This document shows positions 1 to 5,762 of a DNA stretch of 10,980 nt, one piece after another. The stretch is from a bacterium (GTDB lineage Bacteria > Cyanobacteriota > Vampirovibrionia > Gastranaerophilales > Gastranaerophilaceae): NCBI GenBank assembly GCA_017444705.1, contig JAFSWA010000096.1, positions 1 to 10,980 of the forward strand. The letters run 5' to 3'. The stretch's first letter is position 1; each line of letters begins with the position of its first letter. Position numbers and translations under genes: made by a program. Under the pieces are notes generated by a model that had not been told where the DNA came from, made no database searches, and saw nothing but the letters and a program-made list of their open reading frames with translations.

Positions 1-1
1 T

Positions 2-331
2 ACTGTAACAAGAAGTGATAATCCTGACAGTTCTTGTAATTATACATATACTTGTAAATCTAGCTTACAAGGCGGAACAAACAGATATTCTACCGTACAA
101 GGAACAGGTGCGGATGATAATAATATATTAAATTGTGCTTGTAAGACGGGAACGATTAACTCAACGTACAATAAAAAATATGATACAAATACAGTAACAA
201 GAAGTGATAATCCTGACAGTTCTTGTAATTATACATATATTTGTAAACCTGGCTTACAAGGCGGAACAAACAGATATTCTACCGTACAAGGAACAGGTGC
301 GGACGATAATAATAAATTAAATTGTGCTTGT
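2..331 (+). repeat. 189-bp in-frame tandem repeat, 1.7 copies visible
   Basis: Bases 2-190 form one unit, and 191-331 repeat its first 141 bases with six substitutions by eye (about 96% identity). The period of 189 bases equals 63 codons, so the frame is kept. The second copy breaks off after the NCAC motif. The near identity points to recent duplication or ongoing homogenisation. Further copies may lie upstream of the window, and copy number may be wrong in a short-read assembly. Confidence 0.9.
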
Positions 332-1648
332 TCTTCATATGATAAAGTAAATAAAAATGATAGTTATGATTCTAATTTAAGGAATGAGTCTGTTTCAACA
401 GATAATGATAAATGTAAAAAAACATATTCTTATCCGTGCGACAGCAGTAAAGTTAAGTTAGCAGCAAACGGCGGTGCGGTATTTAATAAAGATGCAGACA
501 AATGTGCATCATGCAGTGGAGGAAAAGTATTACAAGGTAGTGGTATAAGAGGTGCTGAATACCACTGCTGTCCAAATTACGGAACTGTTTATAAAATACA
601 GTATGATGTCCGCGGTGGTCGGTCGTTAAATAATGTTATCCTTGATGCCGTAAATTTAGGCTATTTAAATAGAAGCTTGCTTACTGCAAGAATGAGTAAA
701 AATGATGATTATGCTTATTTCCCCGATAATTCTGATACTTCTCAATGTGTAAGATTGAGAACAGGAACAACTAACCAATATCAGGAAATAAACTGTGAAT
801 ATGCAAGTACTCCAATTACATATCCGTCTATCAGAAATGTTAGTTCATATTTAATAGATAGTAACGGTAATGTAATAGCTAAAATAAATAATACAACTAT
901 TGCAAGTCAAAAATACCAGAAAATAGATGGCTCAAGTATATCTATTACTGAAAATACCAGAGATATACAAGTCGGTAGTAATAATAATTGTACCAGTAAT
1001 GAACTATGTAGAATAACAGGAACAATTACAATAGATGGTTGTACTTATGATGTAAGCGGTATCCATAGAAAATATTCTCCTCTTGTCCTCGATTTAAAAG
1101 ATAACGGATTCAAATTCACATCTGTTGATGACGGTACGGACTTTGACCTTGATGCCGACGGAACTGCCGATAAAACAGCATGGACGGCAAAACAAGATGA
1201 TTTTGATGATGCGTTCTTAGTCCTCGACAAGAACGGCGACGGTCAGGTCAACAGCGGTGCTGAACTCTTTGGCGACCAAAACGGTTCGGAAAACGGGTTC
1301 CTCGAACTTGCAAAATATGATGAAAACGGCGACGGTAAAATCGACAAAAATGATTCAGTCTATTCGCAACTTCGTTTATGGGCTGATATGAACGGCGACG
1401 GCAAAGTTGACCACCCTCAGGAATGGAAAACTCTTGAAGAAATGGGCGTAACAGAAATTTCGACTTCATATGACAAAGTCCTCGGTGAAGACGGAAATGC
1501 CCGTACCGACGAATACGGCAACGATACAAGCCTCGTAGGAAGCTTTAAACGAATTGTCGAAGAAGTTGTTGACGGTGTCAAAACTATCGTTGAAAAAATC
1601 GGAAATATGATAGACGTATTCTTCAATATGATATCCGGAAACAACTAA
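2..1648 (+). CDS. Cys-rich repeat protein with C-terminal calcium-loop module, 5' partial
   Basis: The frame is open from the window edge to TAA, giving 548 visible residues, so the true start lies upstream. An internal TTG at 677 has no ribosome binding site and is not the start. Visible residues 1-110 carry a 63-residue Cys-containing repeat (CNYTY.C and NCAC motifs), and more Cys follow to about residue 190 (CASC, CC), suggesting disulfides and therefore export. Residues 359 to about 515 begin with SPLVLDL and contain Asp-rich loops of the DxDxDG / DxNGDG type starting near residues 382, 409, 440 and 462. This arrangement is known from the non-repeat part of RTX/haemolysin-type calcium-binding proteins, so calcium binding is inferred. 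A short amphipathic tail ends the protein. Third codon positions are visibly richer in G and C from about base 1080. A secreted or surface adhesin-like role is likely, but the N-terminus with any signal peptide is outside the window and the specific function is unknown. Confidence 0.85.
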   Translation, partial: TVTRSDNPDSSCNYTYTCKSSLQGGTNRYSTVQGTGADDNNILNCACKTGTINSTYNKKYDTNTVTRSDNPDSSCNYTYICKPGLQGGTNRYSTVQGTGADDNNKLNCACSSYDKVNKNDSYDSNLRNESVSTDNDKCKKTYSYPCDSSKVKLAANGGAVFNKDADKCASCSGGKVLQGSGIRGAEYHCCPNYGTVYKIQYDVRGGRSLNNVILDAVNLGYLNRSLLTARMSKNDDYAYFPDNSDTSQCVRLRTGTTNQYQEINCEYASTPITYPSIRNVSSYLIDSNGNVIAKINNTTIASQKYQKIDGSSISITENTRDIQVGSNNNCTSNELCRITGTITIDGCTYDVSGIHRKYSPLVLDLKDNGFKFTSVDDGTDFDLDADGTADKTAWTAKQDDFDDAFLVLDKNGDGQVNSGAELFGDQNGSENGFLELAKYDENGDGKIDKNDSVYSQLRLWADMNGDGKVDHPQEWKTLEEMGVTEISTSYDKVLGEDGNARTDEYGNDTSLVGSFKRIVEEVVDGVKTIVEKIGNMIDVFFNMISGNN

Positions 1649-1662
1649 GTATAAAATAATAA

Positions 1663-1695
1663 ATAAAGCGGGGCTTTGAGAAAGCCCCGCTTTAT
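1663..1695. terminator. Bidirectional intrinsic terminator
   Basis: A perfect 15-bp stem (1663-1677 with 1681-1695) has a GAG loop and a GCGGGGC core. On the plus strand only a short TTTA follows, but the flank at 1651-1663 gives a T-rich tract on the minus strand. It lies between two convergent genes (ends at 1648 and 1828) and probably terminates both. Confidence 0.85.
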
Positions 1696-1827
1696 GCATT
1701 GTAAAAATTATATTATCTGCTGGAATTTTTAAAAAACATCGTTTTAGGTTGTTTTTTTGTATCCCTGAACGTAAATAACAATTTTACGGAATAATTTTTC
1801 TTGCATATCTTTAACGAAGCTCAAATT

Positions 1828-3204
1828 TTATGCCGCATTATTTTTCAGAAGTGATTTGTAATAGTCAATTGCTTCGTATTCGCTCGGTAAAAGTTCTTTA
1901 TCGTTTTTTAAAACTTCTTTGGGTAAACCGGCGTGATGAATTGCGGGCAAAAGGTCATTAACGTAATATCTTACCGGCAAATCAGATTCGTCATCGGTAT
2001 CGTTACACACAAAAATTTCTTTTCCGTTTTCATCTTTTTCAACTGCGACAATAGTGATTTCATGCCCGTTTATTACTTTTCCGTTTTCATCTTGCTGGGT
2101 ATAACCTATTATTACATTTTCTCCCATTTTCAAGGCATCCGTGATATGTTTTTTTACTTTTTCGGGTCCGCACTCATAACCGGTGATAAATCCGTCATCA
2201 TTCATCTGTTGGTAGGTGATAGAATATTTGTTTTTACCTGTGGAAACAGCTTCCGCAAAACTTTTTTCGATATCTGTAAGACCGGTATTATCAGTATTAA
2301 ATTTACCGGTACGATTATCGGTTAAGGAATTATATGTTTGTTGGGAACCTATGTTCATAAAGGTTGACTGCATTAAAACGTCAATCAACGAACGCTCATT
2401 AGGGTCTTTATTCGTCATTTGTATTCTTGCCCTAACAATAGCGTTTCTGTCAGGTGCCATTTTTACGGTTATATTATCCCAATTGTTTCTTACATAATCA
2501 GATTTGAATTCATTTAAAAACCATGATGCTTCTGTCCATGATGGTGCGATATCAGTCATTTTAAGTTTTTTTTCAGCACAGATATTTTCCGAAGTAAGAC
2601 CGTTTGCAATTCTTGCAAATTCAGCGGGTTGTTTTGTCGCAAGATCAAATTCAATACTTGCCGCAACACAAGCACATGAATGAACATTTTTTATCGATGA
2701 ATTATATTGCTCAACTTTTGAATCTGCCTGCGGCTTATATTTTCCGGGCTGTTTTATTATGTCGATTAATTCTTTATCAGGAATATCTCCGAATTTTTGT
2801 GTGATTACAAAAGGATTATTCAATGTATTTACCAATTCTGATAACACAATTTTCTTATCAAGACCTCTTGCTCTTTTTTCTTCAAGAATTTTGTTTAAAT
2901 TATCTAAAACCGTAGTATTATCATTAGAACGAGAATCAAGTAAAATCCCTCTTCTCAAAAGATTTTCTATTTGGAATCTTTGTTTTTGTGGCAGAGCAGA
3001 AGCAACTTTTGAATAAATTTTCTTCTCATTAGGGGTCATTTCCGTTCTGATAATTCTGTATGAGCCGAATGAAACATTACTTTTCTTCTCAAGTAAATTC
3101 TCAGAAGGGACTCTTACAGAATTAGTTGCTGTTTTCTTATTAACGGCAATCTGTTTAGTCCCATACACATTATTAAAATTTGTTCCACAAATACTGTTTA
3201 TCAC
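1828..3204 (-). CDS. Putative papain-fold (C39-like) cysteine peptidase
   Basis: This 458-residue protein starts at GTG with AGGTG (3209-3213) just upstream, and no better start is visible. There is no signal peptide or membrane segment. The N-terminal 60 residues are low in complexity and contain a NVSFGSY motif; residues 55-150 look helical and charged. The C-terminal part has the order expected of a papain-fold peptidase: SCACVAAS at 176-183 (Cys177 or Cys179 as nucleophile, Ala/Ser-rich helix start), a strand GENVIIGY at 361-368, NGHEITIV at 379-386 (His381), and FVCNDTDD at 398-405 (Asn401 or Asp402 as third residue). The GH(x)n followed by a (C/V)ND motif is typical of C39-like peptidases. 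This is motif reading, not a database match, so a transglutaminase-like or inactive fold is possible. The substrate is unknown. The gene stands alone, divergent from the 3377 gene. Confidence 0.8.
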   Translation of the reverse strand: MINSICGTNFNNVYGTKQIAVNKKTATNSVRVPSENLLEKKSNVSFGSYRIIRTEMTPNEKKIYSKVASALPQKQRFQIENLLRRGILLDSRSNDNTTVLDNLNKILEEKRARGLDKKIVLSELVNTLNNPFVITQKFGDIPDKELIDIIKQPGKYKPQADSKVEQYNSSIKNVHSCACVAASIEFDLATKQPAEFARIANGLTSENICAEKKLKMTDIAPSWTEASWFLNEFKSDYVRNNWDNITVKMAPDRNAIVRARIQMTNKDPNERSLIDVLMQSTFMNIGSQQTYNSLTDNRTGKFNTDNTGLTDIEKSFAEAVSTGKNKYSITYQQMNDDGFITGYECGPEKVKKHITDALKMGENVIIGYTQQDENGKVINGHEITIVAVEKDENGKEIFVCNDTDDESDLPVRYYVNDLLPAIHHAGLPKEVLKNDKELLPSEYEAIDYYKSLLKNNAA

Positions 3205-3265
3205 GATTCACCTACATTTATTATAAGTATTATGTGATTCAAATATTGCTGAAAAATAAAAATTT

Positions 3266-3293
3266 TTACAAAAATTGTAACAATTTCGTAACA
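3266..3293. promoter_or_regulatory. Candidate operator in divergent intergenic region
   Basis: A perfect inverted repeat TTACAA-AAA-TTGTAA occupies 3266-3280. Overlapping it, GTAACA occurs at 3277-3282 and again at 3288-3293, one helical turn (11 bases) apart. The site lies between the divergent genes starting at 3204 and 3377 and could bind a regulator acting on either. The region is very AT-rich, so chance palindromes are possible. Confidence 0.35.
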
Positions 3294-3318
3294 TTTATTA
3301 AAAAAATATTAAAGTTTT

Positions 3319-3346
3319 TTGACAAAAATGCCGATAAAATTAATAC
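3319..3346 (+). promoter_or_regulatory. Candidate promoter for the 3377 gene
   Basis: A consensus -35 TTGACA lies at 3319-3324. The best -10 at normal spacing is weak (TAATAC at 3341-3346, 16-base spacer; TACAAA at 3344-3349 is an alternative). GGAG at 3362-3365 precedes the ATG at 3377 by 11 bases. Confidence 0.45.
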
Positions 3347-3376
3347 AAATATATAGTTAATGGAGTATAAAACCAA

Positions 3377-4426
3377 ATGGGCTTAGCAGCATCACAAGCA
3401 AGGTTCTTGGGTTTAACCGCAAGAAAATCCAATATTGAATATGAAGCACAGCAGATTAACCAGCAAAGGTTGTCTTTGGCTGATCAGCAAACAACTTTTA
3501 CAAAAAACTATAATGACAAAATGTCAAACAGAATGTTTTTGTTTAATGACGGTGACAACAGCACTGTTGATAAACAGTTGACGTATTGGGATTTGGTTAA
3601 TCCAATTGATGATACTGAAAATCCCGGCGCGGAATGCAGAATTGTTGACACAAACGGAAATATTATTGTTCCGAATTATCCGAGCGGTGATGAGGAAATT
3701 CAAGCTATAATCAGTAAGTATAATATAACTGAGGATGCAAAAGACAATACAAAACTTTATGACAACTTAATAAACGGCAATTGGGAAATGAGAGCCAAAA
3801 GAACCGATGATGAAGGCGGCTATGAATGGGTTACAATTCCTTATGACGAGGCAACTTTCATTACAAAAATGAGGGCTGAAAATCCTGATGATGATACGGA
3901 TACTGAGTATTGGAGATTATACAACACTCTCATAGACAAGGTTAATGAACAATATCAGGAATTGACTTTCGAAAATCTTACAACGATGAAAGATTTGGAA
4001 ATCAGACTTTATGATAAAGATGATAAAATTGTTGTTCCCGAAATGCCGAAAGCTGATTATACCGAAGTTTTCGGAAAATATAATGTTGACCCGTACTGTG
4101 TCGATTCAAAATATTTGGAAGAAAAGCTCAGAAACGGTGACTGGTTTATACAAAAACATGATACAAACGGTAACGACGGATGGTCAGTAAATCAGGCATG
4201 GAGTTCAGTCGGTTATATTGAAGATGTTCTTGATACATCTGATGATGCAGCAGCAGAAGCTGAATATGAGTATTTAATGTCTAAATTCCAAAAGCAAGAC
4301 AAGCTGCTTGAAATCAGATTAAGGCAGTTGGAAACCGAACGTAACGCCATTCAGACGGAAATGGATTCCGTGTCTCAGGTAATCACAAAGAACGTGGAAT
4401 CGTCTTATAAAACATTCAGTGCTTAA
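3377..4426 (+). CDS. Conserved coiled-coil protein with internal duplication, function unknown
   Basis: The protein has 349 residues. The N-terminal segment (1-50; MGLAASQARFLGLTARKSN, then a Gln-rich helix) and the C-terminal segment (about 293-345; heptad-like helices ending KNVESSYKTFSA) look like paired helices flanking a central region, a layout similar to flagellar or secretion-filament subunits, although no such family is recognised. I remember this protein style from Gastranaerophilales genomes. The centre holds two diverged copies of one unit: residues 87-163 and 207-283 share the order (I/L)xDxxxxIVVPxxP, KYN(I/V), LxNGxW and a Trp-containing stretch, each followed by an acidic linker and a helix. 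There is no signal peptide, membrane segment or catalytic motif. It is highly acidic. A structural or surface-assembly role is a guess. It has its own candidate promoter and runs convergently into the zinc-ribbon gene, six bases away. Confidence 0.85.
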   Translation: MGLAASQARFLGLTARKSNIEYEAQQINQQRLSLADQQTTFTKNYNDKMSNRMFLFNDGDNSTVDKQLTYWDLVNPIDDTENPGAECRIVDTNGNIIVPNYPSGDEEIQAIISKYNITEDAKDNTKLYDNLINGNWEMRAKRTDDEGGYEWVTIPYDEATFITKMRAENPDDDTDTEYWRLYNTLIDKVNEQYQELTFENLTTMKDLEIRLYDKDDKIVVPEMPKADYTEVFGKYNVDPYCVDSKYLEEKLRNGDWFIQKHDTNGNDGWSVNQAWSSVGYIEDVLDTSDDAAAEAEYEYLMSKFQKQDKLLEIRLRQLETERNAIQTEMDSVSQVITKNVESSYKTFSA

Positions 4427-4432
4427 AATTTG

Positions 4433-4720
4433 TTAAAAACGGAAGGATTTTAAATCTTTAATCAAAATATTAGCATCAATAACTTCATCAGCAGTAATCA
4501 AATCCGGTCCGTCCTGCAAATCAAGAGCAACAACATCTCCCTTTGGGGACTCGCACATTGACAACATACATGTACCGAAATCTTTTCCGCACTTAGGGCA
4601 GGTTAAGTTTATAACAAGAAGATTACCCTCTTGTCTTAAAACTTTAAATTGGTCGAAATCCGCCCCGCAGTCGGAACAACAAAGATTTTTGAGTAATTCT
4701 TTAATGTAAAAATTATCCAT
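4433..4720 (-). CDS. Small zinc-ribbon protein
   Basis: A 95-residue reading from the ATG at 4720 (MDNFYIKELL); an ATG two codons upstream at 4726 would add two residues. With that longer numbering, Cys17-x2-Cys20 and Cys43-x2-Cys46 (CSDCGADF and CPKCGKDF) form a typical two-knuckle zinc ribbon, with further Cys at 16, 53 and 58. The acidic C-terminal half has no recognised motif. Such ribbons bind nucleic acid or protein, and no specific role can be read. No Shine-Dalgarno sequence precedes either ATG, but TATAAT sits at 4728-4733 on this strand, so transcription should begin around 4721. This favours the ATG at 4720 on a leaderless mRNA. The 3' end nearly meets the 3377 gene, with no terminator between them. 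Confidence 0.75.
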   Translation of the reverse strand: MDNFYIKELLKNLCCSDCGADFDQFKVLRQEGNLLVINLTCPKCGKDFGTCMLSMCESPKGDVVALDLQDGPDLITADEVIDANILIKDLKSFRF

Positions 4721-4727
4721 AATCATG

Positions 4728-4756
4728 ATTATAATGTATGGAAAAATTTTTGAAAA
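4728..4756 (-). promoter_or_regulatory. Promoter of the zinc-ribbon gene
   Basis: On the minus strand a perfect TATAAT (4733 down to 4728) is preceded, after 17 bases, by TTTTCA (4756-4751), a 4/6 match to TTGACA. Seven bases separate the -10 from the ATG at 4720. Confidence 0.5.
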
Positions 4757-4757
4757 G

Positions 4758-4766
4758 TGTTATAAT
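4758..4766 (+). promoter_or_regulatory. Extended -10 promoter of the 31-codon gene
   Basis: TGTTATAAT is a perfect TATAAT (4761-4766) with the TGn extension, which can work without a good -35 box; none is seen here. Transcription would begin near 4773, giving a leader of about 24 bases to the ATG at 4797. It is back to back with the zinc-ribbon promoter. Confidence 0.55.
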
Positions 4767-4796
4767 ATTATTGTAGGCATAAAGAAGGAGCGTTAT

Positions 4797-4892
4797 ATGT
4801 TAGCTAATTTTTTAGGTTTATCGTTTATTGCATTGGTTATGTATTTGGGATTAATTTTTATCCCCGAAAGATTAAGCAAAATGGCACATTAA
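4797..4892 (+). CDS. 31-residue single-span membrane peptide
   Basis: An ATG-to-TAA frame of 31 codons. Support comes from a strong ribosome binding site AAGGAG (4785-4790) with ideal 6-base spacing, an extended -10 promoter upstream, and a strong terminator downstream with no other gene in the transcript. The peptide has a short polar start (MLAN), one hydrophobic helix at about residues 5-22 (FLGLSFIALVMYLGLIFI) and a basic tail PERLSKMAH. The positive tail suggests that the C-terminus stays in the cytoplasm. The size and layout fit small accessory subunits of membrane complexes or hydrophobic type I toxins, but no family is recognised and no function is assigned. A non-translated RNA is the alternative, made less likely by the ribosome binding site. 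Confidence 0.65.
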   Translation: MLANFLGLSFIALVMYLGLIFIPERLSKMAH

Positions 4893-4899
4893 GCCACAG

Positions 4900-4940
4900 A
4901 CGAAAGAATCTCCGTTATGAGCCGAGATTGGTACTTTCGT
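4900..4940 (+). ncRNA. Structured 3' UTR hairpin
   Basis: ACGAAAG (4900-4906) and AATCTC (4907-4912) pair perfectly with GAGATT (4924-4929) and CTTTCGT (4934-4940). This gives a 13-bp stem with a 4-base bulge GGTA and an 11-base loop. It sits just after the 31-codon frame and seven bases before the terminator, so the same transcript should carry it. It matches no RNA family I recognise. It may protect the mRNA 3' end or pair with other RNA. Confidence 0.5.
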
Positions 4941-4946
4941 AAATTG

Positions 4947-4978
4947 AAAAAAGACACCCGAAAAGGGTGTCTTTTTTT
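4947..4978. terminator. Strong intrinsic terminator
   Basis: A 13-bp perfect stem (4947-4959 with 4965-4977) has a GACACCC/GGGTGTC core, a GAAAA loop and a run of seven T. The A run on the left makes it also usable on the minus strand, for the dedA-like gene ending at 5068. Confidence 0.9.
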
Positions 4979-5067
4979 ATTCTTTATGTAATCCGAAATT
5001 TAATGTAGTGATTGATTGATTGTTAAAAAGCTGACAGAATCTATTCGGATTCAATAATTTTGCAGTG

Positions 5068-5664
5068 TTATATTTTGTTGTTTTTATCTTTTTTGCTGCC
5101 TTTTTTCTTTATAAAGAAAAAACCGGCAATATAAAAAGCCAAAAGTAAAATAAAAATAACAATGAAAATCGGTAAGAAATATTTTTTAACTGTTTCGCCA
5201 AAGAGCAAAAGCAAAATTGATATTACAAAAAATCTTGCACCTCTTCCGAAAATACTTATCAATGTAAATAGAAGAGGATTCATATTTAAAATACCGCTTG
5301 CCCATGCAAAGATATTATACGGAACGGGAGTTAAAGCTGCCATAGCGACTGCGATAACTCCATATTTTTTATAGTTCTCTTCAACGGTATCAAATAAATC
5401 TTTTTTCTTTCTGAACATCCAGTTAAAAAGAGGTCTGCCTCCGATTCTGCCAAACAGCCAACCGGTAAATCCGCCAAAAGCCGAGCCAATGGTTGCAATT
5501 AGAGCATAAAAAAGTGCTTTATGCGGAGCTGTCAAATCCATTCCTATCAGTAAAATATCCGGCGGAGGAAAAGGTATAAAACTTTCTAACCATGCATTTA
5601 AACCTAAACCTAATGCACCATGGTTCATTAACCAATTTTGTATACCTTGAAATATTTCGTGCAT
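5068..5664 (-). CDS. DedA/VTT-family membrane protein (YqaA-like)
   Basis: A 198-residue integral membrane protein. Family features are Glu27 followed by FIPFPPPDILLI (29-40), a Gly-rich segment GSAFGGFTGWLFGRIGG (60-76), an amphipathic re-entrant-type segment with LTPVPYNIFAWASG (111-124), and GRGARF (140-145). Hydrophobic spans lie near 47-72, 103-125, 128-156 and 161-185, and a Lys-rich tail ends the protein. DedA/VTT proteins act in lipid scrambling or flipping (undecaprenyl phosphate or phospholipid transport) and membrane homeostasis; the exact substrate here cannot be read. The ATG start has AAGGA (5672-5676) seven bases upstream. It is divergent from ilvC. Downstream, on the minus strand, the 4947-4978 terminator is available. 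Confidence 0.88.
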   Translation of the reverse strand: MHEIFQGIQNWLMNHGALGLGLNAWLESFIPFPPPDILLIGMDLTAPHKALFYALIATIGSAFGGFTGWLFGRIGGRPLFNWMFRKKKDLFDTVEENYKKYGVIAVAMAALTPVPYNIFAWASGILNMNPLLFTLISIFGRGARFFVISILLLLFGETVKKYFLPIFIVIFILLLAFYIAGFFFIKKKGSKKDKNNKI

Positions 5665-5707
5665 AATGTAATCCTTAATTAATTGTTAATATTTTTCTTG
5701 TTTCTCT

Positions 5708-5727
5708 TTTTTATGGTAACATAAAAA
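5708..5727. promoter_or_regulatory. Inverted repeat between dedA-like gene and ilvC
   Basis: TTTTTATG (5708-5715) and CATAAAAA (5720-5727) form a perfect 8-bp inverted repeat around GTAA. It lies about 35 bases before the ilvC ATG. A possible ilvC -35 (GTAACA, 5716-5721) and -10 (TATTAT, 5739-5744; 17-base spacer) overlap or follow it. It is a candidate operator, but the AT-rich arms weaken the case. Confidence 0.3.
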
Positions 5728-5762
5728 TATAAATTCACTATTATAAAAAAAGGAGATAAATT

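Noticed and set aside
677..1648. A separate 323-residue gene starting at TTG 677
   Set aside because: The same frame is open back to base 2 without a stop, and no ribosome binding site precedes 677. It is part of one longer gene.
1045..1699. Minus-strand open frames within the first gene, and similar ones inside the 1828, dedA-like, ilvC, aroC and aroB genes
   Set aside because: They are mirrors of well-supported coding frames, lack ribosome binding sites and have unnatural composition.
1731..1788. AT-rich short hairpins between the convergent genes ending at 1648 and 1828
   Set aside because: Arms are 6-8 bases of mostly A and T, expected by chance. The 1663-1695 stem is far stronger.
3220..3225. 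Minus-strand TATAAT as -10 box of the peptidase-like gene
   Set aside because: No acceptable -35 lies at 16-18 bases, and the start site would leave a leader of only about nine bases overlapping the ribosome binding site. Not secure enough to list.
5023..5035. Short GATT tandem tract near 5010-5020 as a microsatellite or CRISPR-like repeat
   Set aside because: Only about three four-base units; no spacers or longer repeats.
4990..5051. Inverted repeat AATCCGAA / TTCGGATT and small GAATC hairpin downstream of the dedA-like gene
   Set aside because: The arms are eight bases with a 46-base loop, or five bases without an adjacent T run. The 4947-4978 terminator explains termination better.
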